The translations under genes were made by a program, and so were the position numbers. From G963665185 sp049723905 (lineage in GTDB: Bacteria; Desulfobacterota; Desulfovibrionia; Desulfovibrionales; Desulfovibrionaceae), in assembly GCF_049723905.1 (NCBI RefSeq), contig NZ_JBJKFD010000001.1, forward strand, positions 3,038,001 to 3,102,000: a stretch of DNA of 64,000 nucleotides, written 5' to 3'. The notes beneath the pieces are model-generated. The model worked only from the letters and a program-made list of their open reading frames with translations, did no database searches and was not told where the DNA came from. Below, one piece after another: positions 31,620 through 40,835 of the stretch (within the stretch, counting starts at the first letter, position 1; each line of letters opens with the position of its first letter).

Positions 31620-32789
31620 ATGTTTCGCCGCACGCCCGTGGTCAGATCGGAATACAGGGGACGCAGCCGGTCCCGCGAAGATTCCCCTGGTCTGTTGCGA
31701 AAGCCGGCCCGGGGGGCAGGCCAAAACCATCCCCAGCAGCCCATGAACGAGCCTGATAATCCGACGACTCCTCAGCCCCAAAACAAATCCATGGGCCATT
31801 CTTCCGGCGAGGTGTGGATCGACCTGCCCATTTCACCCCACGGCGAGGAGTGCGGGGCGCGGTCTTACAGGAACGGTGGCGACGAGGATGGCGGGTGCGG
31901 CGGTATGCAGTCCGTCAATTTGCCCATGGGGCTGCCCATGGAGTTGGCCAACGAGTGGTCGCTGGTATTGCAGTCCAGAGGGCTGGACCATTACATAGGG
32001 CGCACTCCCAAAGGGTGGACCGTGGCCGTGCCGCAGGCCGATCTGGACCGGGCCCTTGCTGAAATTTCCGCGTACGAGCGGGAGAACCGTCCACGCCGCC
32101 GGGCCGAGCTGCGGCGCGAATTTGCAGGCAGTGCGCGGGCAACCCTGCTGGTGCTGGCTTTGCTGTTTCTGTTCCACTCCCTGACCGGGGCGGTTCTGCC
32201 GTCCCTGGGGCTGTATCCGCACATCTGGATGAACCAGGGCATTGCGGACTCCCAGGCCATTTTGCACGGCGAGTGGTGGCGGGCGGTCACCGCCCTGACC
32301 CTGCACGGGGATATGGCGCACATTGCGGGCAACATCCTCATAGGCGGGGTGTTCATCGTGTTTGTCTGCCGCGAGACGGGCAGCGGCCTGGGCTGGGCAT
32401 TGGTCATCCTGTGCGGTGTGCTCGGCAATCTTGTGAACGCCTGGGCACACGGACCGGGACACCATTCCATAGGCTTTTCAACTTCGGTTTTCGGAGCCGC
32501 CGGAATGCTTGGTGCCATGCGCGCGGTATTAGGACCAGGAATGCATGGCCGGGCGCGCTGGGTTCCGGTGGGCGCGGCAGTGGGGCTGCTTGCCTTGCTG
32601 GGGCTGGGCGGAAAGAACACGGATATCGGCGCGCATGTGTTTGGTTTCGGGCTGGGGTTGTTGTTCGGCCTTGTTGCGGGGTGGCTGCTGCGGCGCGGCA
32701 CGCCGGGGAGAGCGGTCCAGACGGTTCTGGGCGTGAGCACGGCCCTGCTGGTGGTGGGGGCCTGGGCAAAGGCCTTGGGGATAATATAG
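31620..32789 (+). CDS. Rhomboid family intramembrane serine protease
   Basis: 389 aa. A long hydrophilic N-terminus (about 150 residues, Pro/Arg-rich at first) precedes six or seven membrane segments. Active-site features: HGDMAHIAGNILIGGVF (HxxxxHxxxN), GFSTSVFGAAGMLGA carrying the nucleophile Ser, and TDIGAHVFGFGLGLLFG with the catalytic His. The usual GxSG is GFST here. The ATG at 31620 has GGAG 8 bases before it; ATGs further in (31743) lack one, so the length of the N-terminus is uncertain. Substrates unknown. Confidence 0.85.
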   Translation: MFRRTPVVRSEYRGRSRSREDSPGLLRKPARGAGQNHPQQPMNEPDNPTTPQPQNKSMGHSSGEVWIDLPISPHGEECGARSYRNGGDEDGGCGGMQSVNLPMGLPMELANEWSLVLQSRGLDHYIGRTPKGWTVAVPQADLDRALAEISAYERENRPRRRAELRREFAGSARATLLVLALLFLFHSLTGAVLPSLGLYPHIWMNQGIADSQAILHGEWWRAVTALTLHGDMAHIAGNILIGGVFIVFVCRETGSGLGWALVILCGVLGNLVNAWAHGPGHHSIGFSTSVFGAAGMLGAMRAVLGPGMHGRARWVPVGAAVGLLALLGLGGKNTDIGAHVFGFGLGLLFGLVAGWLLRRGTPGRAVQTVLGVSTALLVVGAWAKALGII

Positions 32790-33139
32790 TGTGATGCCCA
32801 CCATGTTATGGGCCGCGCAGGCTGCGTCCTTTGTAATACAGCGAATGGAACGGACGCGAAACAAGGCCCGGGAAGATTCCTGCAAAAGGCGGGGGGTTGC
32901 TTCAAATGATTTGCTGACTTATTCACAGGGAGTTTGCAGCAATTATTTGCCCTGCATGAAAGCCGCGACCTGATTATAATATTTCATTCCTGTGCGCCGG
33001 TACCGTTCTTCCAATCCATTAAGAATGCGGCAACAGCAGCGAAGAACATCATGGAAAACGCGCTCCGCGACGAATGTCTCGTGGAGGCCATATTTTCCGG
33101 CCTGCCGGTGCGCAACACTCTAAGAGGTATATCTCATTT
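32790..33139. other. Non-coding gap before the helicase gene
   Basis: No gene seen. A single perfect DnaA-type box TTATTCACA lies at 32919-32927, and a TATAAT at 32975-32981 region could be a -10 element without a clear -35. The leader of the helicase gene may be long, as is common for cold-inducible helicases, but no structure is evident. Confidence 0.3.
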
Positions 33140-34768
33140 ATGACAGACCAAGAAATTTCAACCACTGATTCGGGCCGGGACGTTTCGTCCGACGCGTCCG
33201 ACATGCCGGAAAAGGAACTGCTTCCCGAGGCGGTTTTTTCCGAACTTCCCGAAAGCATACGCGAGGCCTCGGTTCGCGCCGGGTGGAACGACCTCATGCC
33301 CGTGCAGGCCAAGGCCATGCCGTATCTTTTGGAAGGGAAGGACCTCATGGTCCAGTCCCGTACAGGCAGCGGCAAAACCGGTGCCTTTCTTTTGCCTGCC
33401 CTGTACCGCATAGACCCGGATGATCCGGTCTGCCAGGTGCTCATTCTGGTTCCCACGCGCGAGCTGGCCAAGCAGGTGGCCCACGAAGCCCGCGTGCTGT
33501 CCAAAGACACGGGCATTCACGTTGTGGAGGTATACGGCGGCGTAGGCTACAAGCAGCAGACCGATGCCTTCCGCGAAGGCGCGCATCTGGTTGTGGGCAC
33601 TCCGGGCCGTATTCTGGACCATCTTATGAACATCAACCTGCGCCTGGACGGTCTGCACACGCTTATTTTTGACGAGGCCGACCGCATGCTTTCCATCGGG
33701 TTTTACCCGGACATGAAGCAGATCCAGCGCTATATGCCCGATTACAAGCCCGCCACGTTCATGTTTTCCGCCACCTATCCGCCCAGTGTAAAGCGGCTTG
33801 GCGGCGAGTTCATGCACGACCATGAATTTCTCAGCCTTTCCAGCGACATGGTCTACGTGGCCAGCACGCACCACACCTATGTGAACGTGCCGCGCATGGA
33901 AAAGGACCGCGCCCTTATCCGGCTTATTGAAATGGACAATCCAGAGTCGGCCATCATTTTCTGTAATACCAAGGCCACGGTGGAGTATCTGGCAACCGTG
34001 CTCCAAAACTTCGGCTACGATGCCGAGGCCATTACCGCGGACCTGCGCCAGAACAAGCGCGAGCAGATTTTGGGCCGCAGCCGCGAAGGCAAGCTGCGCC
34101 TGCTGGTGGCAACGGATTTGGCCGCGCGCGGTATCGACATCCCCAACCTGTCGCACGTGTATATTTACGAACCGCCGGACGACCATGAAATCTACATCCA
34201 CAGGGCAGGCCGTACAGGCCGCGCAGGTGCGGCAGGCAATGCCACCTCCCTGGTGGACACCATGGAAAAGGTCACGCTGGACCGCATTGCCCAACAGTAC
34301 AGCATCAACATCGAAGAGTGCGCCCTGCCCACGGACGAAGATGTGGAAAAGGTTGTTTCCGAACGCCTTATCGCGCTTATCGAATCCAAGATGCGTAGTG
34401 TGACGGGCCTGCGTTCCGAGCGCATGCTCCGCTTTGTGAAACTTGCCCACGAGCTGAGCCAGACCGAAGACGAGATGCACCTGCTGACCATGCTTTTGGA
34501 CGAATACTACCAGCAGTCCCTGCACGCGGCTCCGCCCGCCCCGCCCCTGGAAGATTCCCGTCCCGCCCCGTACAAGTCGGGCGGCAAAGGACGCGGAGAC
34601 GGCGGCCGCAAGCCCAGACAGTCGTCGGGGCCCAAAGGCGGACCCAAGTCGTCCGGACCCAAGCCTGGGCCGAAAGGCGGCCCGAAGTCGTCTGGGCAGA
34701 ATTCGGGGCAGTCGGACGGTGATGCGCAGAGGAAGAGGCGGAGGCGGCGCAAGCCTTCTGGGGAGTAG
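33140..34768 (+). CDS. DEAD-box ATP-dependent RNA helicase
   Basis: 542 aa. Q-motif region WNDLMPVQAKAMP, motif I SRTGSGKTGAF, Ia PTRELAKQ, Ib GTPGRILD, II FDEADRML, III SATYP, IV FCNTKATVEYL, V VATDLAARGIDI, VI HRAGRTGRAG. After the two RecA domains comes a ~100-residue helical region and a low-complexity basic tail of GPK/SSG repeats ending QRKRRRRRKPSGE, probably for RNA binding. Likely role in ribosome assembly or RNA decay. AGAGG lies about 11 bases before the ATG at 33140. Confidence 0.92.
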   Translation: MTDQEISTTDSGRDVSSDASDMPEKELLPEAVFSELPESIREASVRAGWNDLMPVQAKAMPYLLEGKDLMVQSRTGSGKTGAFLLPALYRIDPDDPVCQVLILVPTRELAKQVAHEARVLSKDTGIHVVEVYGGVGYKQQTDAFREGAHLVVGTPGRILDHLMNINLRLDGLHTLIFDEADRMLSIGFYPDMKQIQRYMPDYKPATFMFSATYPPSVKRLGGEFMHDHEFLSLSSDMVYVASTHHTYVNVPRMEKDRALIRLIEMDNPESAIIFCNTKATVEYLATVLQNFGYDAEAITADLRQNKREQILGRSREGKLRLLVATDLAARGIDIPNLSHVYIYEPPDDHEIYIHRAGRTGRAGAAGNATSLVDTMEKVTLDRIAQQYSINIEECALPTDEDVEKVVSERLIALIESKMRSVTGLRSERMLRFVKLAHELSQTEDEMHLLTMLLDEYYQQSLHAAPPAPPLEDSRPAPYKSGGKGRGDGGRKPRQSSGPKGGPKSSGPKPGPKGGPKSSGQNSGQSDGDAQRKRRRRRKPSGE

Positions 34769-34783
34769 GGCTTTTGGGGGGTA

Positions 34784-34908
34784 GGGCTGCCCATAATAGG
34801 CAGCTAACTTCGTTGCTGCGGAAAATGAAGATCGTTCATGTGCGGAAGAGCACACTTCACGACTTCATTTTCCTAGCGCCTTGCTTTCTACCTGTTCTGA
34901 ACAGCCCG
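34784..34908. repeat. Family A palindromic repeat, copy 11
   Basis: Class 2-like centre GGAAAATGAAGATCGTTC .. CACGACTTCATTTTCC; core CTTCGTTG and GCGCCTTGCTTTC; outer arms GGGCTGCC..GAACAGCCC. Left half partly deleted. Confidence 0.75.
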
Positions 34909-34917
34909 CGAAGTAGG

Positions 34918-35046
34918 TTGGCCGTCCAGAACGCCACGCTAGCTTCGTTGCCGCGGAATATTTAAGCCACTCGTGTACGAAAAGAGTACACTTCGCGTTT
35001 AAATATCCCTTGCGCCTTGCTTTCGTACCGTTCTGAACAGCCCGCG
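34918..35046. repeat. Family A palindromic repeat, copy 12
   Basis: Class 2 centre GGAATATTTAAGCCACTCG .. CGCGTTTAAATATCC, nearly the same as copy 14; core CACGCTAGCTTCGTTG and TGCGCCTTGCTTTCG. Confidence 0.8.
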
Positions 35047-35059
35047 CTATGGGGGGGAA

Positions 35060-35115
35060 TGTTTATAACGGCACGCTAGCGGCGTTGCTTTCGTACCGTT
35101 CTCAACATCCCACGC
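35060..35115. repeat. Family A repeat, copy 13 (central stem deleted)
   Basis: AACGGCACGCTAGCGGCGTTG joins directly to CTTTCGTACCGTTCTCAACA; only the outer stem remains. Third family A copy in a row in this gap. Confidence 0.65.
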
Positions 35116-35142
35116 TATTGGGCTGATACTTAAACAAACAAA

Positions 35143-35178
35143 AAGGCCGAAGAACTTATTACAGTTCTTCGGCCTTAA
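35143..35178. terminator. Bidirectional rho-independent terminator
   Basis: Stem AAGGCCGAAGAAC / GTTCTTCGGCCTT with loop TTATTACA, between the helicase (+) and efflux (-) genes. Confidence 0.8.
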
Positions 35179-35183
35179 ATATT

Positions 35184-35211
35184 GCGGGGTCCGGGGCCAT
35201 CATGGCCCCGG
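35184..35211. repeat. Family D hairpin, copy 4 (half unit)
   Basis: GGGGTCCGGGGCCATCATGG..CCCCGG, first hairpin only. Confidence 0.65.
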
Positions 35212-35266
35212 TATAACTTTCTTCTCTATGTTCTTCTCTTTCTCTTCCCTTCTTCTCCCTCTCTTC

Positions 35267-36679
35267 CTACCCCTCTTTGCTTGTCCTCTCCACTTGTGCG
35301 GGCTGTCCGCCAAGGGCCTGGTATAAGGTCACGAAATTGACCAGTCGGTTATAGAGGTTTTCGGTCAGCGAGGCTTCGGCTGCGCGGCGGGAGTTCTGGG
35401 CCTGGAGCCAGTCTTTGAGTGTGCCGTATCCGGCTTTGTAGCGCACCTCGTAGATGTGTTCGACCTTGCGGGCGGCGGTGAGGTTTTCCTGGAGCATGTG
35501 GCTTTGGCGCTGCAGGACGGTGCGGTTGGACAGGGCGTTTTCAACATCCTTCATGGCCACGTACAGGGACTGGCGGAAGTTGATGACGGCCTCGTCGTAA
35601 TCGGCCTTGGAGACGTCCTCGCGCAGGGTGAGGGTGTTCCAGTTGAGAAATGGCAGGGCGAGGTTGGTTGCCAGGGTACCGATGGGGTTTTCCAGCACGT
35701 CGGCAAGTTCGGTGCTGGAACCGCCCAGGCTGCCGGTGAGCGCCAGCGTGGGGTAGAAGTTTGCCCTGGCAACGTCGGTTTGGGCCAGAAGTTCGCGCAG
35801 TCGCAGTTCGGCGGCGCGCAGGTCTGGCCTGCGGCCCAGGAGCTGGGCGGGCAGCCCTGCGGGGATGGTCGGCATGGTGGCTACCTGGAGCACGTGCGGA
35901 TCGGCCATAACTTCTCCGGGCGGCATGTCGAAAAGAACGGCCAGGGAATTGATGGCTTCCTGGCGGCTTTGCACAAGGGGCTGGCGCGATACTTTGAGCC
36001 CGGCCAGGGTCTTGAGCGCCTCGTTCACTTCCAGGTCCGTGGCGACCCCGTATTTTTCCTGGGACTTGACCAGTTGCAGGGTTTCCTCGGCGGATTTGAT
36101 GTTCGCGGCGCTGAGGCTCAGGCGCACGTTGTAATAGGCTATCTGCCAGTACAGCTGCATGGTGGTGCCCACCAGGGAGAGGGCCGTGCTTTGGCGGTCC
36201 TGGTCCGTGGCTATGGCTTCCCATTTCTTGGCGTCGTAGGCGCTGGAGAGCTTGCCCCACAGGTCCACTTCGTAGCTTACCTGGAGGTTGGCGGAGTAGG
36301 AGTTGGTCCAGTCCGTATCGTGCGTGACTTCCTTGCTGTTGTTGCTTGTTCCCGTGGCGGAAAGGCCGGGGATGAGGTCGCGTTGGGCGATTCCGGCTTC
36401 CAATTGGGCCTTGCGCACGCGAATTGTAGCGGCGGCCAGGTCGTTGTTGCGGGCCAGGGCAAGCTCCACAAGGCTTTCCAGCTTGGAGTCGCCAAAAGAG
36501 GTGGGCCACTGGGCCGCATCGCCGACCAGGGAGTTTACAGCACCAGAAGTATTACCGGTCGCGTTCCAGCTGGCGGGGATGGTCAGGTCGGGCCTTTTGT
36601 AGTCCGTATGCAGTGCCGGGCCGCAGCCAGCCAAAAGCAGGGCGGCTGTAACGGCTATGATGATTTGCAGTTTTCGCAT
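35267..36679 (-). CDS. Outer membrane efflux lipoprotein, NodT/TolC family
   Basis: 470 aa. Lipoprotein signal with lipobox LLAGC (Cys about 19), then two outer-membrane efflux (OEP) repeats rich in long amphipathic helices. Forms the outer-membrane channel of a tripartite exporter. It is the third gene of an operon with macA- and macB-like genes (18-base gap to macB). Signatures such as LLGRRPDLRAAELRLRELLAQTDVARANFYP are classic for the NodT branch. Confidence 0.92.
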   Translation of the reverse strand: MRKLQIIIAVTAALLLAGCGPALHTDYKRPDLTIPASWNATGNTSGAVNSLVGDAAQWPTSFGDSKLESLVELALARNNDLAAATIRVRKAQLEAGIAQRDLIPGLSATGTSNNSKEVTHDTDWTNSYSANLQVSYEVDLWGKLSSAYDAKKWEAIATDQDRQSTALSLVGTTMQLYWQIAYYNVRLSLSAANIKSAEETLQLVKSQEKYGVATDLEVNEALKTLAGLKVSRQPLVQSRQEAINSLAVLFDMPPGEVMADPHVLQVATMPTIPAGLPAQLLGRRPDLRAAELRLRELLAQTDVARANFYPTLALTGSLGGSSTELADVLENPIGTLATNLALPFLNWNTLTLREDVSKADYDEAVINFRQSLYVAMKDVENALSNRTVLQRQSHMLQENLTAARKVEHIYEVRYKAGYGTLKDWLQAQNSRRAAEASLTENLYNRLVNFVTLYQALGGQPAQVERTSKEG

Positions 36680-36697
36680 GGGGTGTATTCCTGTTTG

Positions 36698-38653
36698 CTA
36701 TTCGCGGACCAGCGCGTCCACCGGGTCCAGGTAAGCGGCGTTGCGCGCCGGAAGATACCCGAAAACAATTCCGATGAGCGTGGAGCAGATAAAGGCGATG
36801 ACCATGGAACTGGTGGAGTAGACCATGGTGAATTCGCTCCCTGCCTGGGCAATGAGCAGGCCGAGGCCGAGAGCCAGGCCTATGCCCAGCACGCCGCCCA
36901 TCAGGCAGACCAGCACGGCCTCTATGAGGAATTGGCTCATGATGTCGCGGCGTCTGGCGCCCACGGCCATGCGCACGCCTATTTCCTTGGTCCGCTCGGT
37001 AACCGACACCAGCATGATGTTCATAACGCCTATGCCGCCCACCACCAGCGAGATGACGGCAATGGCCGAGATGAGCAGGGTCATGGTTTTGGTGGTGCTT
37101 TCCACGGTCTGGCGGATGGTGTCCGTGTTCATGAGAAAGAAGTCCTGCCGCTTGTGGCGCAGGGTAAGGACTTTTTTAATGCTTTGTTCGGCAGCCTGCA
37201 TGGGGGCGTTGTCCGCCACGCGCACGGTGAGGCGATTCAGGTAGGACTGGCCCAGCATGCGGTACATGGCCGTGGTGTAGGGTACCCAGATGTTCAGGGC
37301 GTCGGGGTTGCCGAAAAAGGTTTTCTTGGGCGCGGTAACGCCGATGATGCGGCAGGGAACCTTGCCCAGGATGACGACCTTGCCGATGGGGTTTTCTGTT
37401 TCCTCGAAAAGGCGCTTGCGGGTGTTCTGGTCTATGACCGCCACCAGGGCGAGGCTGCGCACCATGTCGCGGTTGAAGGCGCGGCCCTGGCCCAGCTTGT
37501 AGCCGTAAACCCGGAAGAAATCGTCGCCCACGCCGTTGACCGTGGCTGTAACGTCCACGTTGCGGTAGAGCAGGTCCACGGAGGTGGAAACCTTGGGCGT
37601 GACGCTGTCCACATAGGGCTGGCGTGCCAGGGCGTCGGCGTCCGCGGCCATCAGGGTGTGGATTTTGCCGGAGTGGCGGTCGCCAAAGCCCTTGCCCGGA
37701 AAGACGTCGATGACGTTGGTGCCGATGGCGCTGATGTCCTTGAGGACCTGTTGTTGCGATCCCTGACCAAGGGCGACCACGGAGACAACCGAGGCAATGC
37801 CGATGATGATGCCCAGCATGGTCAGAAAGGTGCGCAGCTTGTGCGCTCTCATGGCGGAAAGGGCCATGCGCAGCAGTTCGAAGGGACCGTCCAGCCAGCT
37901 CATGACGCCCTTGTGGTCGGGCAGCGTGGAGGCTGTGGAGGCGGTGGAGACGGCAGGAACGGCCTCGGGATTGGGATTTTCGTGGTCGGAAATGATTTCG
38001 CCGTCGCGGATTTCTATGATGCGCCGGGCATAGGCGGCCACTTCCATGTCATGGGTGACCACGATGATGGTATGGCCTTCGGCGTTCAGCTCGGTAAGGA
38101 GCTTCATGGTTTCGTGCCCGCTGGCAGTGTCCAGCGCGCCGGTGGGTTCGTCGGCAAGGATGACCTGCCCGCCGTTCATGAGGGCGCGGGAAATGCTGAC
38201 GCGCTGCTGCTGCCCGCCGGAAAGCTGGCCAGGGCGGTAGTTTATGCGGTCGGCCAGGCCCAATCGGCTCAGAAGCTCGGCAGCCCGCTTGCGGCGCGCG
38301 CTTTGGTCCATGCCCGCGTAAATGGCAGGCATTTCCACATTGCCCAGGGCCGTAAGCGACGAAAGCAGATGGTAGCGCTGAAAAATGAAGCCGAAGTGCT
38401 CGCGGCGCAGCCGGGCCAGTTCGTCGGCTTCCAGCTCGCTCATGTCTTTTCCGGAAATGCGGTAGGTGCCGCTGGTGGGGTGGTCCAGGCAGCCCAGAAT
38501 ATTCATGAGCGTGGACTTGCCAGACCCTGAAGCGCCGACAATGGCGACCATTTCTCCGGCTTCTATTTCCAGGCTTATGTCCTTGAGCACCGATACGGTG
38601 GTCTCGCCGGAAGGGTATTCCTTCCCGAGGGTGCGAAGTTGCAGCAGGGCCAT
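36698..38653 (-). CDS. macB: MacB-type ABC exporter (ATPase fused to permease)
   Basis: 651 aa. N-terminal ABC domain: Walker A VGASGSGKSTLMN (about 40), signature LSGGQQQRVSISRA, Walker B VILADEPTGALD. C-terminal MacB permease: one TM near 275, a large periplasmic domain about 300-520, then three TMs with GGIGVMNIMLVSVTERTKEIG and FtsX motifs. Uses mechanotransmission to drive export of peptides, lipids or macrolide-like compounds through MacA and an outer-membrane channel. Starts 2 bases after the macA stop. Confidence 0.95.
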   Translation of the reverse strand: MALLQLRTLGKEYPSGETTVSVLKDISLEIEAGEMVAIVGASGSGKSTLMNILGCLDHPTSGTYRISGKDMSELEADELARLRREHFGFIFQRYHLLSSLTALGNVEMPAIYAGMDQSARRKRAAELLSRLGLADRINYRPGQLSGGQQQRVSISRALMNGGQVILADEPTGALDTASGHETMKLLTELNAEGHTIIVVTHDMEVAAYARRIIEIRDGEIISDHENPNPEAVPAVSTASTASTLPDHKGVMSWLDGPFELLRMALSAMRAHKLRTFLTMLGIIIGIASVVSVVALGQGSQQQVLKDISAIGTNVIDVFPGKGFGDRHSGKIHTLMAADADALARQPYVDSVTPKVSTSVDLLYRNVDVTATVNGVGDDFFRVYGYKLGQGRAFNRDMVRSLALVAVIDQNTRKRLFEETENPIGKVVILGKVPCRIIGVTAPKKTFFGNPDALNIWVPYTTAMYRMLGQSYLNRLTVRVADNAPMQAAEQSIKKVLTLRHKRQDFFLMNTDTIRQTVESTTKTMTLLISAIAVISLVVGGIGVMNIMLVSVTERTKEIGVRMAVGARRRDIMSQFLIEAVLVCLMGGVLGIGLALGLGLLIAQAGSEFTMVYSTSSMVIAFICSTLIGIVFGYLPARNAAYLDPVDALVRE

Positions 38654-38655
38654 GG

Positions 38656-39828
38656 CTACAACCTCATGGGGCCGCGGCGGCGCAATACCGACGTGGGATC
38701 GGCCTCGCCCAGAATGACCTCGTCTCCCTGGTTGATTCCGTCGAGTATCTGGACGTTGACATTGTCGCTCAGCCCGGTGTGCACCGTGCGTTTTTCCGGT
38801 TTGCCTGCCGCGTTCAGCACGCGCAGGGTATACTCTCCCGGAGCCTGCTTTTTGCCCAGGGCGATGGCCGGAACAACCAGGGCGTTTTTGGCTTCGGCTA
38901 GGGTTATGACCACTTCGGCGGTCATGGAAATGCGCAGCTTGTGGTCCGGGTTGGGCACGTCCAGCAGGGCGTTGTAATAGATGGCCTTGTCCGTGCTGGA
39001 GGTGGCCGAGGTGGTGGTTTCTGTGGCGATGGAATCGGGCGCGGGTTCGATGCTGCGCAGGGTGGCCGCGTATTCGTTGTCCGGCTCGCCCAAAATGGTG
39101 AAGCTGGCCTTCTGCCCCGGATGCACGTTGACCACGTCGGCTTCGGAAATTTCCGCCTTCACGGTCATGGTGTCCAGCTGGGCCAGTTTGACGATGGTCG
39201 GGGCCTGCTGGGCCGCGTTTACGGTCTGGCCTTCCTTGGTCACCACGGCCACGATAACCCCGTCCATGGGCGCGACAATGGATGTGTAGCCCAGGTCTAT
39301 CCTGGCCGTGTCCACCTCTATGCCCGCGGAAACAATCCGGGCGTCCAAGGCGGCGATGTCGGCCTTGGTCTGGGCAAGGGTGGACTGGGCGTTCTCATAG
39401 TCCTGCCGGGAAGTGGCTTTGGCATGCAACATGCCTTCCTGCCGGGCAAATTCGGATTCGGCCTGGCGGAGCACGGCGAGCTTGGCGGCCCGTTGCGATT
39501 TGACGTTGTCCAGCTGTGCCTGGGCCGTGCGCAGCGCGTTGCGCTGGGGTTGGGAATCTATCTCCGCGATAAGGTCGCCCTTTTTCACCTTGTCGCCCAG
39601 GTCCACCTTCAGGGACTTCACCTGGCCGGAAACCTGCGCGCCCACGCTGACCTGCTGGAAAGCTTCCAGGGTGCCGGTTGCCAGGACGGTTTCGCGTATA
39701 TCGCCGGTGTCCGCCTTGGCCGTAAGATAGCTCACCGGCTGCGGCGCGGGAAAGAAAATCAGTTTTGCTCCAACGCCCAGACCGGCCAGGACCACGGTAA
39801 CGAGCGCGAGTTTGAGAAACCTGTTCAT
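38656..39828 (-). CDS. macA: MacA-type periplasmic adaptor (membrane fusion protein)
   Basis: 390 aa. N-terminal membrane anchor (LALVTVVLAGLGVGAKLIF), lipoyl halves VGAQVSGQVKSLKVDLGDKVKKG and the paired IVAPMDGVIVAVV, a coiled-coil hairpin about 100-165, and a beta-barrel domain. Connects MacB to the outer-membrane channel. AGGAG precedes the ATG at 39828. First gene of the operon and divergent from a CpxRA-like two-component system 300 bases away, the likely regulator. Confidence 0.93.
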   Translation of the reverse strand: MNRFLKLALVTVVLAGLGVGAKLIFFPAPQPVSYLTAKADTGDIRETVLATGTLEAFQQVSVGAQVSGQVKSLKVDLGDKVKKGDLIAEIDSQPQRNALRTAQAQLDNVKSQRAAKLAVLRQAESEFARQEGMLHAKATSRQDYENAQSTLAQTKADIAALDARIVSAGIEVDTARIDLGYTSIVAPMDGVIVAVVTKEGQTVNAAQQAPTIVKLAQLDTMTVKAEISEADVVNVHPGQKASFTILGEPDNEYAATLRSIEPAPDSIATETTTSATSSTDKAIYYNALLDVPNPDHKLRISMTAEVVITLAEAKNALVVPAIALGKKQAPGEYTLRVLNAAGKPEKRTVHTGLSDNVNVQILDGINQGDEVILGEADPTSVLRRRGPMRL

Positions 39829-40130
39829 ATATTGCTCCTGTGATCTTATCTGTGTGGGAGGGGAACGTACGGTCTTGGCCGATTGTTCCGCGTACAGCCT
39901 TGTGTCGGGCCCGTTCAATTGGTGTCATCATAAATGGAGCTGTACACGCGACACCCGACATGGTGCGCGATCCCCTGCAAAATAGATATGTGTATTTCGC
40001 AGCCATCACACTGGATATAAGCCTTTTTGGCATGGATGGGAGTTAAGGCTTTGCCAGAAAAGTGTAAAGTGTATGTAAAAAGCGGGCGCAGGGGTTAGCG
40101 CTTCGCTGCAAGATGTGTCAAAGGATGGGT

Positions 40131-40835
40131 ATGAAGGCCACACGTATTCTTATAGTCGATGACGACGTGGATCTCGCAAACCTGCTGACCGAATATCTTG
40201 AGGCCGAAGGTTTCGAGACCGATGCCGTGCACAATGGCAGAGAGGGAACCACTGCCGCACTTTCCGGAAAGTACGATCTGATCATACTGGACGTCATGCT
40301 GCCCGACCGGGGCGGCGTGGAGGTGCTGCAGCAGATTCGTCAGACCAGCCGGGTGCCGGTGATCATGCTTACGGCCAAGGGCGACCATGTGGACCGCGTG
40401 GTCGGCTTGGAAATGGGCGCGGACGATTATGTGCCCAAGCCCTGCTACCCCCGGGAGCTGGTGGCCCGTTTGCGCGCGGTGCTGCGGCGCTCCGGCGGTG
40501 AAGGGAGCGAAGATGCACAGCCCGAGGATGTCTTCCGACTGGGCCGGTTATGCATGCATGTGCCCCAGCGCACTGTGGACTGGGACGGGGAGCCGGTGGA
40601 GCTGACCACCACGGAATTCAATTTTCTGCACATGCTGCTGCGTGCCGACGACAGGGTGGTGACCAAGGAAGAGCTTTCCGAGCGCGTTCTGGGCCGCGTG
40701 CGCGAACCGTACGACCGCAGTGTGGACGTGCACATGAGCCATCTGCGCCGCAAGCTGGCCGATGCGGCCGGAAGTGCGGACGATGTCGTGGCCATCGAGA
40801 CCGTGCGTGGCATCGGCTACAAGGTGCTGCGCTGA
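40131..40835 (+). CDS. OmpR/CpxR-family response regulator
   Basis: 234 aa. Receiver (LIVDDDVDLANL, Asp about 54 in IILDVMLPDRGG, Lys in VPKPCYPRELVARLRAVLRR) and OmpR-type winged helix with TTTEFNFLHMLL, RSVDVHMSHLRRKL and RGIGYKVL. The PKPCYPRELVARL stretch is close to CpxR. AAAGGA precedes the ATG at 40131. Its TGA overlaps the kinase ATG. Divergent from macA; control of that envelope exporter is the natural inference. Confidence 0.93.
   Translation: MKATRILIVDDDVDLANLLTEYLEAEGFETDAVHNGREGTTAALSGKYDLIILDVMLPDRGGVEVLQQIRQTSRVPVIMLTAKGDHVDRVVGLEMGADDYVPKPCYPRELVARLRAVLRRSGGEGSEDAQPEDVFRLGRLCMHVPQRTVDWDGEPVELTTTEFNFLHMLLRADDRVVTKEELSERVLGRVREPYDRSVDVHMSHLRRKLADAAGSADDVVAIETVRGIGYKVLR

Noticed and set aside
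33158..34855. 565-codon minus-strand frame opposite the DEAD-box helicase
   Set aside because: Shadow frame caused by GC-rich codon usage; helicase motifs are on the plus strand.
34784..35115. Three neighbouring family A repeats read as a CRISPR-like array
   Set aside because: Units are ~125-bp palindromes with different internal stems and irregular gaps, not direct repeats with spacers.
35456..38530. Very long open frame (1024 codons) on the plus strand opposite the efflux operon
   Set aside because: Lies antisense to clear NodT and MacB genes; its Gly/His/Val/Gln-rich composition is that of a shadow frame and no domain is visible.
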